Origin: Castor canadensis
Lineage: Eukaryota > Chordata > Mammalia > Rodentia > Castoridae
Direction of reading: 5' to 3'
DNA length: 64,000 bases
NCBI RefSeq assembly: GCF_047511655.1
Contig: NC_133390.1
Location: 88,729,583 to 88,793,582 of the forward strand
The position numbers were made by a program, and so were the translations under genes. How positions within the stretch are numbered: the first letter of the stretch is position 1; every line of letters starts with the position of its first letter. The notes under the pieces were generated by a model. The model was not told the DNA's origin and did no database searches. It saw only the letters and a list, made by a program, of their open reading frames with translations. Shown here one piece after another: positions 46,563 through 58,790 of this stretch.

Positions 46563-47551
46563 CTTTGAGAGTCAGAGTAGTACCTATAGTGGTACTATGG
46601 TGCTGTGTGGCTGAAGCTTTGCATTTTTTCCCTAGTTAAGACCTTGCAGCCATAGTCTGACTGCTGGAGGAATCCCAAGACAATTGTATAAATATCTGGA
46701 AATAGGAGGTAGTGAGGGAGAGTGAGGCTTTCAGAGATATTATGGATATTTTTTAAATTATGGATATTTGAAATTTGCAATGCCAGCACATGCTCAAAAA
46801 GAATGTACACTCTACACATCACAACACAATACCTTTTTCTTCAAAACTTGATTTACTAAAAAAGTTTATGATAAATTAAAAGTATAGTATGTTTAAACAG
46901 TAATTACAAGTTCACCAATTAAAGTTACACATTGTGTTATTTATTTATTTATTTTTACAAATGAAGCAAGGAAAAACTTGAGAATTAAAAACACTGTCAT
47001 TATTTTAGTAAAACAGAAGAAAGTAATTATGCGTTCGCAACTTGGTGTCAAGCAGATAGAGAGACGACTTGCTTTCCAGAAAGGAAGTGAGTAAGTAGGT
47101 AGGGCGGGGAGAAGGAACCCAAATAAAATTGAAAATAAAACTTGCTGAGTATAAACTTTGCCTTAACAGTCTCAGGTGCTGTGGTGACACTCAGCAATTT
47201 CTCCCGCTTCTAATTCTTCAATTTTATCATCACAATAGACCATGGCAAACCATGAGGTGTTGCCAAGATTGAGTAATGCTTGTCTACTTTTATTTTTTTT
47301 CAGTAAAATTAATCTGAAGGCTGGGGTGTAGAATTATGTATGGTAAAAATACCACACCAACTTCAGCAACTGTATTCCTCAAGACTTTTTCAGTCTAAAA
47401 CCGTGAAACAAAAGCCAGGTGTTGACTGACCATATGTATCTGCCTAAACTGACTATTTTAGCCACCCAGAGGCTAACCTTGTTGCATTTCACAAGAAATC
47501 TAGTTAAGCCAAGGCCAATACAGTGCTTGTTTCTTTTACTTTAAGATTTGT
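46563..47551. other. Unique sequence, nothing recognised
   Basis: A short TTTA run lies at 46938-46952. No gene evidence. Confidence 0.45.
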
Positions 47552-47790
47552 GGACTGCTGGGTGCCAGTGGCTCACGCCAATAATCCTAGCTACTTGGGA
47601 GATTGAGATCGAGAGAAATAGTAGTTCAAGGCCAGTGGGGCAAATAGTTTTCAAGACTCCATCTCCAAAATAACCAGAGCAAAATGGACTGCAGGTCTGG
47701 CTAAAGTGGTAGAGCACCTGTATAGTAAGCATGAAGCCCTGAGTTCAAATCCCAGTGCTCCCTCCCACCAAAAAAAAAAAAAAAAAAAGA
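47552..47790 (+). repeat. Composite SINE, plus strand
   Basis: 'tggctcacgccaataatcct', 'aaaataaccagagcaaaatg' and 'gagttcaaatcccagtgctc', with an A19 tail. AAGATTTGTGG on the left (47542-47552) and at 47788 gives an 11-bp TSD. Confidence 0.9.
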
Positions 47791-48451
47791 TTTGTGGTCT
47801 CAGAAAAAGGAGTCTTTCACACAAAAATTCAGAATTTGTCTAGAAAAAATCCCCTAGAGTCCTCAGGAATCTCCTCCTTCTTTTGTTTCATTCCCTGTAC
47901 TCATTTGTCCCTAACAAAATTTTAATACTGCTTCTTTTCCTCTCCCTTCCACCCTGTTTTTTTTTTTTCGGAACAACTTCTTCCCATGAAAAACGCCATC
48001 TTCCAATGAACACTGGGAGCCTTCTCAGGCTTGATCCCTTAGAAATAGGCTATCAAGCAACATTGCAATGGAGTTGATCTACTTATTTTTCTAATGAAAT
48101 TTTCATCCCAGCTACTCAGAGGTATTGTTAAATAAGTAATCCATGCTCATACAAAGAAATAAACAGAAGAAAAGCATTGTTCTTTTCCTGTGGAGTAGTG
48201 GATGAGAAAGTGTAATTACTGAGAATGACTTACTGTGGAAAGCATATAAACTTATTACTCATGCAATATTTGCTAAGACAAGTTTTCTACATAAAATATG
48301 ATAGGTTTATTTAAAATTTAATTCTCACTTCGAGTGTGCAAAATACAAATTTTGCTATGTTCATTTTTTCTTTGTAGTTTGTAAATATATGAAACAGAAG
48401 TTTTCTTAAGTTTATATTACATATTTACTTCCGTAAGGACCTATATAGGAA
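47791..48451. other. Unique sequence, nothing recognised
   Basis: No supported gene or repeat. Confidence 0.4.
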
Positions 48452-48466
48452 AAAAAAGCCCTATTT

Positions 48467-48802
48467 TTTTTTAAATTTTATTATTCATATGTGCATACAA
48501 GGCTTGGGTCATTTCTCCCCCCTGCTCCCACCCTCTCCCTTACCACCCACTCTGCCCCTTCCCTCTCCCCCCACCCCCTCAATACCCAGCAGAAACTATT
48601 TTGCCCTTATTTCTAATTTTGTTGTAGAGAGAGTATAAGCAATAGTAGGAAGGAACAAGGGTTTTTGCTGGTTGAGATAAGGATAGCTATACAGGGCATT
48701 ATACATTGATTTCCTGTGTGTGTGTGCTACCTTCTAGGTTAATTCTTTTTGATCTAACCTTTTCTCTAGTTCCTGCTCCCCTTTTCCTATTGGCCTCAGT
48801 TG
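48467..48802 (-). mobile_element. Short L1 3' end insertion (element D) with TSD
   Basis: 336 bp of the L1 3' UTR on the minus strand (compare 53274-53580), with a T-run at the left as poly(A). AAAAAAGCCCTATTT at 48452-48466 recurs at 48803-48817, a perfect 15-bp TSD. It is an extreme 5' truncation. Confidence 0.9.
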
Positions 48803-49029
48803 AAAAAAGCCCTATTTGATCTGCTTAAGGCATAGTTGGGAAGAAGCCATTGTACAAATTATCCACATCTAAAACCATATAACACATTGTATAGAGATGC
48901 TATAGAAGTAAGGCAGGTTTATTTTTTTCTTAACACATTGTGCAGGGCAAGGCTCCTTCACTCCTGCAGTACAGACCCCTTTCAGAAGATTTTCTTCTGG
49001 AACATTGCTACCCTGTCTGTAGCTTAGTT

Positions 49030-49560
49030 TCATCATGTGTTAGTTTTTTTTTAATTGCTTTGGGACAAATTTAGCAGCATTACAAATACATTTATTACCT
49101 CGCAATTTTGTGAGTCAGGAATCTGGTCAGGTCTTAGGAAGAACCTGTGTTCAGTCTTACTTGGTACAATCAGTGTGTCTGCTGACCAATGCTCCTTTCT
49201 GGTGCTCAGTACCCCCTTTCAAGTTTACTGTTGTTTACAGAATTCAGGCCATTATGGATATAGACCTGAGGTCATCATTTTCTTTTAGAGGCTTCTAGAA
49301 TTTCCTTGAGCTTGCCAAGTTTGATGCTGATAAAAAGAGATGAGATTCTGCATCCGAATTTCTGGCTAGTTTGTAACTCATAGTAACAGCAGTAGTCAGA
49401 GAATCAATAATGCATAGCTTTCCTGTGCCCAGTTCCCACAGGCACATACAGAGAAATGAGTTAGTGAAATGCCTGCTCATGCAGTGAGTTACATTTCTGG
49501 AGAAACCAGATCTCTTATAATGGACAGCAGGCACGCCTGCCCTTTGCTTCAAAAGGCACC
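49030..49560 (+). repeat. Possible ancient interspersed repeat, family uncertain
   Basis: 'acaaatacatttattacctc' followed by 'tgtgagtcaggaatctggtc' resembles a common mammalian old repeat. I cannot name the family. No gene evidence. Confidence 0.3.
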
Positions 49561-50485
49561 GCAATCTTCCTCTCCAGGATTGTTGTCATATAAACTTTCC
49601 TGAAAAGATAGTTCAGAACAAAGGCAGTCAGTGCCTCTGTTTAAAGACACAGAAAATTAACTCTCAACAACCACTGTTCCATTTTCAAAATCAGAACATT
49701 GACATTGATATGGTACTATTACTTATCCTACAGACTACCAATTTTCATCAATGGTCCCAAAGGTATCCTCTTTCTTCTATGGTGTCACATATTGCATTCA
49801 TTTGTCATGGGGTCTTCATCTCCTTCAATCTAGAACAGGTTATCATTCTTAGCTCTCAAGATCCAGACAGTTTGGATACAGGCTAGTTATTTTGCAGGAA
49901 GTTCCTTAATTTTGATTTGCCTGGCATTTCTCACCATTAAATGCTTTTTGACAAAAAATACCAAAAAAGTGATGTTGTCTCATTTTAGTATTTCATATCA
50001 GGATATACTGATATCATTTTGTCCTTGGCTAATGGTGCTGCTTGGATCTTTGGGTTAAGCTGGAATCTGTGAGCTTTTCTTTGCTGTACACATAGTACTT
50101 CCCCGTGGCAATTAACAGATCTTTTCTGGGGAAATATTTAAGACTGTATCAACCTTGTTTTTCTTTATACATTTCCGTATCACAATTTTACCATTCATTG
50201 ATGATTCTCGCTGAGAGTTATCACTGTGCTGATGACAAATGGTGATTTTCTATTTCCGTGGTCCTTTAACATTCATCGGTAGACTTCTACCGTAAGGATC
50301 TTTCCTTCCTTCCATACATTTGTTAATTCAATCATGTCAGCATGGACTCATGGATAATTATTCTAATTTATTACTTTCGTTATTTATTTTGTTACTGAAA
50401 TTGTCCCAGATTTGGCTAGTGGGAATCACTTAGAGTTGGCTCTTCTGTCCTTTTGACATTTTACCATCATTTTTTGAGTATTTGC
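49561..50485. other. Unique sequence, nothing recognised
   Basis: No supported gene or repeat. Confidence 0.4.
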
Positions 50486-50489
50486 TTAC

Positions 50490-50570
50490 TTTCTGCTACC
50501 GGGATTTGAACTCCAGGCCTCACACTTGCTAGGCAGGCACTGTACCACTGGAGCCACTCCACCAGCCCTG
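50490..50570 (-). repeat. tRNA-like SINE, minus strand
   Basis: Plus-strand 'gctaggcaggcactgtacca' and 'gagccactccaccagccc'. Confidence 0.85.
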
Positions 50571-50789
50571 GGATGTCACTTCTTCTGTGCCTTCACAGAG
50601 TTACATGTACACACCATTCATGCATACCTACTTCTTATCATGTATATATTAAAAACCATGGGTTCACACTCAATTCCATTCTAACTCCACAAAGGTTGTT
50701 CTATCTTCTCCCTTTCCTTACTTTAAATAGATTTTATCCTTAATAATTTCCTCATCCTCAGTTTTCATGACTCTCAATTTCTCTCTGTA

Positions 50790-51360
50790 TACTTTCATTT
50801 TTCTAAAATATCATATGATTAGATTCTTATTAACATGTAGCTATTTGTGTCTGGCTTCTGTAAATCAACACAGTTCTTTGAAATTCACACAAATGACATG
50901 TATTGGTGGTTTGTTCCTTTGTATTGATGATACAATCCCATTACATGGATGTACTATGATTTGCTTATCCATTTACCAGTTACTAGGTATTTGATTCTAG
51001 CTATTGAAAATAAAGCTGTTATAAATATTTTCATACAGGTTTTTATGTAGACATTCATTTTTATTTGTATTGGACAAATATTTAGGCATGTGATTTCTGG
51101 GTCACATAGTGCATTTGACATTATTGGTACTGCTAAACTATTTTCCAAATGGTCTGTATTATTTTTCATTCCTACCAGTAATATTTGAGATTTCCACATT
51201 TTGGTCATAACTTGGTATTGTCAGTCTTCTGAATTTTAGCTATACTAATAAATTTATAGTATCTTACTGTGGTTTAATTTGCATTTCCTTTACAACTAAT
51301 GATGGGAAACGTGTTCTCATATGCTTATTTTCCCTCTATATGTCTACTTTAGGGGAATGT
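50790..51360 (-). repeat. Ancient LINE-1 3' fossil
   Basis: The minus-strand frame 50954-51208 contains 'FITALFSIARIKYLVTGKW', a diverged form of the L1 ORF2 C-terminal region seen clearly in elements A, B and E. Flanking phrases ('aatttgcatttcctttacaactaatgatgg') agree. Confidence 0.65.
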
Positions 51361-51374
51361 TATGCAAATGAATT

Positions 51375-51450
51375 CATTTATTTATTTATTGAGCTGGGGA
51401 TCCAACCCAGGGCCTCGTGCATGCCAGACAAACACTCGACCAGACACTAA
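51375..51450 (-). repeat. ID-like SINE, minus strand
   Basis: Plus-strand 'gagctggggatccaacccag' and 'gcctcgtgcatgcc' are the reverse of an ID-type tRNA-derived unit; preceded by TTTATTTATT. Confidence 0.7.
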
Positions 51451-51689
51451 GATGCACTTTCACATTAGGTTGTTTGTGTTTTCATTAATGAGTTGTAAGA
51501 GTTCATATATTCTGAGTATTTCCTTCAAATTTTAAGGGTATTTTTTTGTATATTAAGATTATTTCTTTTGCAGTAATGTTGCAAATATTTTTCCTAGTTT
51601 GTCAGTTACCTTTTGAAGTTACCCATGGTATTTCTTACCATGAAACAAAGCATATTTTTAAAATTCATATGCAAAGTTATCCTTTTTTT

Positions 51690-51805
51690 TTTTTGAGACA
51701 GGGACTCACTATGTATCATCCTATGTAGGCTGGAAATGGCAAGTCTCCTGCCTCAGACTCCCAAGTGCTAGGATTACAGGCATGTACCACCATGTTCAGC
51801 TCAAT
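51690..51805 (-). repeat. B1-like SINE, minus strand
   Basis: T11 run, then 'gagacagggactcactatgt' and 'gtgctaggattacaggcatg'. Confidence 0.8.
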
Positions 51806-52313
51806 TTTAAAAATGAGGTTTAAGGAGGAATTCACCCATACTTTCTTCTAGAAAATTTCATTTAAAACATATATATTTCATAACTCATGGAGTTTATTCT
51901 TGTATTTGATGTGAGATCTGGAATTTTCTTTCAGTAGGTGGGTTCAGCCTGTCTACATTTATTGTCAAGATTATTGAGTTTGCTCTCAACCCTGATATAA
52001 TATTTGTAATTATTTGTGTTATATAATTTTTTGTTTCTTTATAAAATGTATATTTTTACTCTCATTTTTAATTTTCAGTATTTATAGCAATATTTACTTA
52101 TTTTGTACAATTTAGTGGGTTTCCTCGGCATTTTCACTTATGTATATAATGTACTTTAATTATGGTCTCCCATTAACCCCTCTTGTGAGACATTTAGTGC
52201 TGTTCTACTGGATCTCTTTGAACTTTGATATTTTCTAGTATCTTTTCCTTCCTCTTTTCTCATGTAGTCTTTTACTATCTGTGAGATTTAAATATTTTCC
52301 TTTACTTCTATGT
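51806..52313. other. AT-rich DNA, possibly old L1
   Basis: Diverged AT-rich sequence with no motif firm enough to name. Confidence 0.3.
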
Positions 52314-52510
52314 AGTGGTGGTTCTTAACTGGGCTGACTTTGCCCCCTAGGGAACAGGTAGTGATGGAGACATTTTTGGTAGCCATAGCTGGGTGTACTG
52401 GCATCTATTTGGTAGAGGCTAGAGATGCTCCTATGCATCCTATGAGGCACAGATCAGCCCTTACTCAGAGAATTATTTGACTCAAAATGTTAAAAGTGCT
52501 GAGGCTAAGA
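52314..52510 (-). mobile_element. MER5A-like hAT-Charlie fossil, minus
   Basis: Plus-strand 'gtggttcttaactgggctga', 'tttgccccctagggaacagg' and 'ggcatctatttggtagaggc' are the reverse complement of the family seen at 36520-36715. Confidence 0.75.
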
Positions 52511-52521
52511 GACTTTGGTGT

Positions 52522-53000
52522 GGGAATGGGGGTGTGGCTCAGTGGTAGTGTCTAGCATGTGTGAGGTCTTGGTTTTGATTGAGAGAGAGAGAGAGACAGA
52601 GAGAGAGAGAGAGACTCCACTGAAGAGCAACCAACTTCTCTGTTTCCCTCTCTTTTTCTTCCATTATTTTTATTTTTGGCATTACTGGGGCTTGAGCTCA
52701 GGGCCTTGCACTTGATGGGCAGATGCTCTACTACTTGAGCCACACACTCAGCACTTTTGTGCTTAGTTATTTTTCAGGTAGGGTCTTATGATTTTTGCCC
52801 ATGCCAGCCTCAAACTGTGATCCTTTTACCTGTGCCTCCTACATAACTGGGACCACAGGCAGGAGCCACCACACCCAGCTTATCGACTAAGGTGTAATCT
52901 CACTCACTGTTTTTTCTAGGCTGACTTCAAACCGCAGTCTTCCTAATTTCCACCTCCCTAGTAGCTGGGATTACAGGTGTGAGGTACCATCCCAGCCATT
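52522..53000. repeat. SINE cluster around a (GA)n tract
   Basis: A plus-strand ID-like piece (52522-52580) runs into (GA)n (52580-52613). A minus-strand composite SINE follows (52672-53000), with 'gggcttgagctcagggcctt' and two B1-like arms ending in 'ctgggattacaggtgtgag'. Confidence 0.75.
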
Positions 53001-53258
53001 ATTTTAATTTTGTCACAACGTATAAAATTATACATAATTCCTCATCTGTCACTATTTCTATTTGTATTAATCTATAATTACACAACACACTAATTTTTGC
53101 TGATATTTTTTCAGCTAGCTCTTGGATGAAATCATCCTTTGGAACCATATTATCTAATATGGTAGTTTCTAGCCATAGGTGATACTGAGCACTTTAAATA
53201 CAGAATTGAGACTTGGCACAAATCTAAAATATACTCTGGATTTCAGTGTATTCCAAGT

Positions 53259-53273
53259 TGTATTAGCTCTTTT
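53259..53273. repeat. Left TSD of L1 element E
   Basis: TGTATTAGCTCTTTT, repeated exactly at 60144-60158. Confidence 0.9.
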
Positions 53274-53714
53274 TTTTTCTTTTATTCATATATGCATACA
53301 ATGTTTGGGTCATTTCTTCCCCCTTCCCCCCTTCCCCCTTGCTACCTGGCAGAAACTATTCTGCCCTTATCTCTAATTTTGTTGAAGGAGAGTATAAGCA
53401 ATAATAGGAAGGAACAAGGGTTTTTGCTAGTTGAGATAAGGATAGCTATACAGGGAGTTGACTCGTATTGCTTTCCTGTGCATGTGTGTTACCTTCTAAA
53501 TTAATTCTTCTTGAACTAACCTTTTCTCTAGTTCCTGGTTCCCTTCTCTTATTGGCCTCTGTCGCTTTAAAGTATCTGCATTAGTTTCTCTGCATTGAGG
53601 GCAACAAGTGCTATCTAGTTTTTTGGGTGTCTTACCCATCCTCATACCTCCCCTATGTGCTCTTGCTTTATCATGTGATCAAAGTCCAATCCTCTTGTTG
53701 TGTTTGCCCTTGAT
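53274..53714 (-). other. L1 element E 3' UTR
   Basis: Includes the polypurine tract (plus-strand CT-rich 53317-53340), AATAAA close to the end and a T-run (53271-53278) as poly(A). Confidence 0.8.
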
Positions 53715-56700
53715 CTAATGTCCACATATGAAGCAGAACATACGCTTTTTGGTCTTATGGGCCAGGCTAACCTCACTCAGAATGATGTTTTCCAGTTCCA
53801 TCCATTTACTTGTGAATGATAACATTTCATTCTTCTTCATGGCTGTATAAAATTCCATTGTGTGTAAATACCACATTTTCTTAATCAATTCATCAGTAGT
53901 GGGACATCTTGGCTGTTTCCATAACTTGGCTATTGTGAGTAGTGCTGCAATTAACATGGGTGTGCAAGTGCTTCTGGAGTAACCTGTATTGCATTCTTTT
54001 GGGTATATCCCCAAGAGTGGTATTGCTGGATCATATGGTAGATCTATGTTTAGATTTTTAAGAAGCCTCCATATTGTTTTCCAGAGTAGTTGTACTAGGT
54101 TGCATTCCCACCAGCAGTGTATGAGGGTTCCTTTTTCCCCACATCCTCAACATTTGTTGGTGGGGGTGTTTTTGATGATAACTATTCTAATACAGTGAGG
54201 TGGAATCTTAGTGTGGTTTTAATTTGCATTTCCTTTATTGCTAGAGATGGTGAGCATTTTTTCATGTGTGTTTTGGCCATTTGAATTTCTTCTTTTGAGA
54301 AAGTTCTGTTTGATTCACTTGCCCATTTCTTTATTGGTTTATTAATTTTGGGAGAATTTAGTTTTTTAAGTTCCTTATATATTCTGGTTATCAGTCCTTT
54401 GTCTGATGTGTAGCTGGCAAATATTTTCTCCCACTCTGTGGGTGGTCTCTTCAGTTTAGAGACCATTTCTTTTTTTGAGCAGAAGCTTTTTAGTTTTATG
54501 AAGTCCCACTTATCTATGCTATCTCTTAGTTGCTGAGCTGCTGGGGTTCCATTGAGAAAGTCTTTGCCTATACCTATTAGTTCCAAAGTGTTTCCTACTC
54601 TTTCCTGTACCAACTTTAGAGTTTGGGGTCTGATATTAAGATCCTTAATCCATTTTGAGTTAATATTAGTACAGGGTGATAAACATGGGTCTAATTTCAG
54701 TTTTTGCAAACTGCTAACCAGTTTTTGTTGAAGAGGCTGTCTTTTCTCCATCATATATTTTTTAGCACCTTTGTCAAAGATAAGTTGGTTATAGTTATGT
54801 GGCTTCATATCTGGGTCCTCTATTCTGTTCCACTGGTCTTCATGTCTGTTTTTGTGCCAGTACCATGCTATTTTTATTGCTATTGCTTTGTAATATAGTT
54901 TGAAGTTGGGTATTGTAATACCTCCAGTGTTGTTCTTTATGCTGAGTATTGCCTTGGCTATTCATGGCCACTTGTGTTTCCATACAAATTTAATGGTAGA
55001 TTTTTCAATCTCTTTGATGAATGTCATTGGGATTTTGTTGGGAATTGCATTAAACATGTAGATTACTTTTGGGAGCATAGACATTTTTATTATGTTGATT
55101 CTATCAATCCATGAGCATGGGAGATCTCTCCACTTTCTATAGTCTTCCTCAATCTCTTTCTTCAGAAGTTTATTGTTTTCCTTGTAGATGTCATTCACAT
55201 CCTTTGTTAAGTTTACACCTAGCTATTTGATTTTTTTTGAGGCTATTGTAAATGGTATTGTTTTCATATAGTCCTTCTCAGTTTGTTCATTATTATGTAT
55301 AGAAATGCTAATGATTTTTCTGTGTTGATTTTATATCCTGCTACCTTGCTATACCTGTTGATGGTGTCTAGGAGCTTTGGTGTAGAGTTTTTTGGGTCTT
55401 TAAGGTATAGGATCATATCATCTGCAAATAGGGATATTTTGACAGTTTCTTTACCTATTTGTATTCCTTTTATTCCTTCTTCTTGCCTAATTGCTCTGGC
55501 TAGGAATTCCAGTACTATGTTGAATAGGAGTGGAGATAGTGGGCATCCTTGTCTGGTTCCTGATTTTAGAGGGAATGGTTTCAGTTTTTCACCGTTAAGT
55601 ATAATGCTGGCTGTAGGTTTGTCATATATAGCTTTTATAATGTTGAGGTACTTTCCTTCTATTCCTAGTTTTCTTAGAGCTTTTATCATGAAATGGTGTT
55701 GGATCTTATCAAAGGCTTTTTCTGCATCTATTGAGATGATCAAGTGGTTTTTATCTTTGCTTCTGTTAATGGGGTGTATTACATTTATTGATTTTCATAT
55801 GTTGAAACACCCCTGCATTCCTGGGATGAAGCCTACTTGGTCATGGTGAATGATCTTTTTAATGTGTTTTTGAATATGGTTTGCCATTATTTTATTGAGG
55901 ATTTTCGCATCAATGTTCATTAAGGAGATTGGTCTATAGTTCTTCTTTTTGGAGGTGTCTTTGCCTGGTTTTGGGATAAGTGTAACTGGCTTCATAAAAT
56001 GTGTTAGGCAGTTTTCCTTCCCTATTTCCTGGAACAGTTTAAGGAGGGTTGGTATTAGTTCTTCTTTAAAGGGCTGACAGAATTCAGCAGAGAATCCCTC
56101 AGGTCCTGGACTTTTCTTTTTAGGGAGACTTTTGATTGCTGCTTCAATTTCATTTTGTGTTATAGATCTATTCAGGTGATTAATATCCTCTTGGTTCAGT
56201 TTTGGATGATCATAAGTATCTAGAAATCTGTCCATTTCTTCAACATTTTCAAATTTATTTGAATATAGCTTCTTAAAGTAGTCTTTAATGATTTCCTGGA
56301 CTTCCATGGTGTTTGTTGTTATCTTCCCTTTTGCATTCCTGATTTTACTGATTTGGGTTTTTTCTCTCCTCATTTTAGTCAGGTTTGCCAGGGGTCTCTC
56401 GATCTTGTTTATTTTTTCAAAGAACCAACTTTTTGTTTCATTAATTCTTTGTATGGTTTTTTGGTTTCTATTTTGTTGATTTCAGCTCTTATTTTTATTG
56501 TTTCTCTCCTTCTATTTGTTTTGGGATTTGCTTGTTCTTGTTTTTCTAGGAGTTTGAGATGTATTATTAGGTCATTGATTTGAGATCTTTCTGTCTTTTT
56601 AATATATGCACTCATGTCTATAAATTTCCCCTCAGGACTGCCTTTGCTGTGTCCCATAGGTTCTGGTAGGTTGTGTTTTTATTTTCATTGCCTTCTAAGA

Positions 56701-57520
56701 ACCTTTAATTTCCTTTTTTATTTCATCAATGACCCATTGTTCATTAAGCAATGAGTTATTCAGTTTCCAGCTGTATGCATGTTTTTTGTCTTTATTTTTG
56801 TTGTTGAGTTCTAGTTTTATCCCATTGTGATTTGATAGAATGCATGGTATAATTTCTATTTTCTTATATTTTCTGAGGCTTGCTTTGTGCCCTAAGATAT
56901 GATCTATTTTGGAGAAAGTTCCGTGAGCTGCTGAGAAGAATGTATATTGTGTAGAAGTTGGATGAAATGTTCTGTAGACATCAACTAGGTCCATTTAGTC
57001 TATGGTATGTTTTGGATCTCGGTTTTCTTTACTGATTTTTTGTTTGGATGACCTATCTATTGATGATAGTGGGGTGTTAAAGTCTCCTACGACCACTGTG
57101 TTGGAGTTAATATATGATTTCAGGTCATTCAAGGTATGTTTGATGAAATTGGGTGCATTTACATTGGGTGCATACAGGTTGATAATTGTTATTTTCTTTT
57201 GGTCTATTTCCCCTTTTATTAGTATGGAATGTCCTTCTTTATCTAGTTTGATCAATGTAGGTTTGAAGTCTACTTTGTCAGAGATAAGTATTGCTACTCC
57301 TGCCTGTTTTCGGGGGCCATTGGCTTGGTAAATCTTCTTCCAGCTTTTCATCCTAAGCCTATGCTTATTTCTGTCAGTGAGATGGGTCTTCTGTAAGCAA
57401 CAGATTGTTGGATCTTCCTTTTTAATCCAGTTCGTCAAATGGTGACTTTTGATGGGGGAATTAAGTGCATTAACATTGTGTTAGTAATGATAGGTATGTG
57501 GTGATCCCTGTCAGTTAGTT
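53715..57520 (-). pseudogene. L1 ORF2p relic (element E)
   Basis: Endonuclease-RT of the L1. Frame pieces in order: endonuclease 56995-57438 ('WIKKEDPTICCLQKTH', 'VVGDFNTPLSSIDRSS') and 56695-56994 ('SNHNGIKLEL'); RT 55795-56373 ('[21 protein letters not shown]') and 55264-55743 ('[11 protein letters not shown]', the catalytic FADD box); then 54962-55198, 54182-54808 and the C-terminal 53715-54014. The usual start ATG is CTG here, near 57511. Around five frameshifts or stops break it. Confidence 0.9.
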
Positions 57521-57575
57521 GTCTTAGTTGTTCGAGGGTTTGATTGTGTGTACCTAAGTTGAGGTTACTCTCTAC

Positions 57576-57593
57576 TTTCTTGCTTTTTCTTTT
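57576..57593. repeat. TSD of U6 insertion, left copy
   Basis: Plus-strand TTTCTTGCTTTTTCTTTT, identical to 57699-57716. Confidence 0.92.
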
Positions 57594-57641
57594 AAATATG
57601 GAATGCTTCACGAATTTGCGTATCATCCTTGCGCAGGGGCC

Positions 57642-57686
<45 letters not shown>

Positions 57687-57698
57687 TGAAGCGAGCAC
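57594..57698 (-). pseudogene. RNU6 (pseudogene): U6 snRNA retrocopy inside L1
   Basis: The minus strand reads GTGCTCGCTTCAGCAGCACA at its 5' end and runs through the whole U6 snRNA (about 105 nt), including the ACAGAGA box and the AGC triad region. Against the mammalian U6 I recall, three substitutions are visible: in the 5' hairpin (CGG to CAG), near the ISL (GACACG to GATACG) and in GCGTTCC to GCATTCC. It is full-length and flanked by an 18-bp TSD, so it is an L1-mobilised copy. No U6 promoter elements (PSE, TATA at -30) lie upstream, as L1 ORF1 sequence is there instead. Confidence 0.95.
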
Positions 57699-57716
57699 TT
57701 TCTTGCTTTTTCTTTT
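57699..57716. repeat. TSD of U6 insertion, right copy
   Basis: Identical 18-mer to 57576-57593; part of the L1 inter-ORF sequence. Confidence 0.92.
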
Positions 57717-58790
57717 CCTGTAGTTTGGTACTGCCTGCCCTTTCATGGTTCTGTTGGGTTTCACTTTCTGTGTGCAGAATCCCTTGAAGAATCTTTTGCA
57801 GTGGTGGCTTTGTGGTCATATGTTTTAGTTTCTGCTTATCATGGAAGACTTTTATTGCTCCATCTATTTTGAGCAAGTTTTGCTGGGTAGAGTATCCTAG
57901 GATTGAAGTTATTTTCATTCAGTGCCTGGAATACCTCACTCCAAGCTCTTCTTGCTTTTAATGTTTCTGTTGAGAAGTCTGCTGTGATTTTGATGGGTTT
58001 ACCTTTGTATGTTATTTGTTTTTTCTCTCTTACAGCCTTCAATATTCTTTCTCTAGTCTCTGTCCTTGTTGTTTTAATGATAATATGTCATGGGTTAGTT
58101 CTATTTTGGTCAGGTCTGTTTGGAGTTCAGAAGGTTTCCTGTAGCTGTATAGGCATAATTTTCTCTAGATTTGGGAAATTTTCTGTAATTATTTTGTTGA
58201 ATATATTATGCATTCCTTTTTCTTGTACCTCTTCTCCTTTCTCAATGCCCATGCTTCTCAGGTTTGGTCTTTTGATAGTATCAGTAAGTTCTTGCATTTT
58301 CTTTTCATAGTTCTTGAGTTGTTGAACTAATAGTTCTTTGGTTTTTCCTTTGATTACCATTTCATTTTTGAGTTCTGAGATTCTGTCTTCTGCTTGTTCT
58401 ACTCTGCTGGATTGGCCTTCCATTTTGTTTTGCATTTCTATTTCATTCTTTTTTCTGAGGTTTTCCATATCCTGAGTCTCTTACTCTTTAATATTGTCTA
58501 TTTTCAGCCTGTGTTCATTTATCTCTTTATTTTTCATGTTCTTTGTTTCACTTTGGTGTTTACACAGCACTTCTATGGTTTCTTTTATTTGTTCTTGTGC
58601 TTTCTCAAATTCTCTATTTTTGTTGTCTTGGAATTTCTTGAGTGTCTCCTGTACATTTTGGCTGACCATATCCAGTATCATCTCTATAAAATTCTCATTG
58701 ATTACTTGTGGGATTTCTTCTTTTAGGGTGTTCTTGTGGGCTTCATTCAGTTCTTTGGCATAGTTTATCTTCGTTTTGTTGGAGCCTGGA
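57717..58790 (-). pseudogene. L1 ORF1p relic (element E)
   Basis: Frame pieces lie at 58481-58681 and 58127-58468 (coiled-coil and 'KMQELTDTIKRPNLRSMGIEKG'), then 57839-58042 (C-terminal 'FSTETLKARRAWSEVFQALN') and 57717-57918. The RRM is split by frame changes. It encodes the same type of RNA chaperone as in element A. Confidence 0.85.

Noticed and set aside
55283-55849. 188-codon plus-strand frame
   Set aside because: Exact antisense of the L1 RT domain of element E; a shadow frame common to all L1 copies.
57594-57698. A functional U6 snRNA gene
   Set aside because: No U6 PSE/TATA upstream, three substitutions and a TSD; it is a retrocopy.
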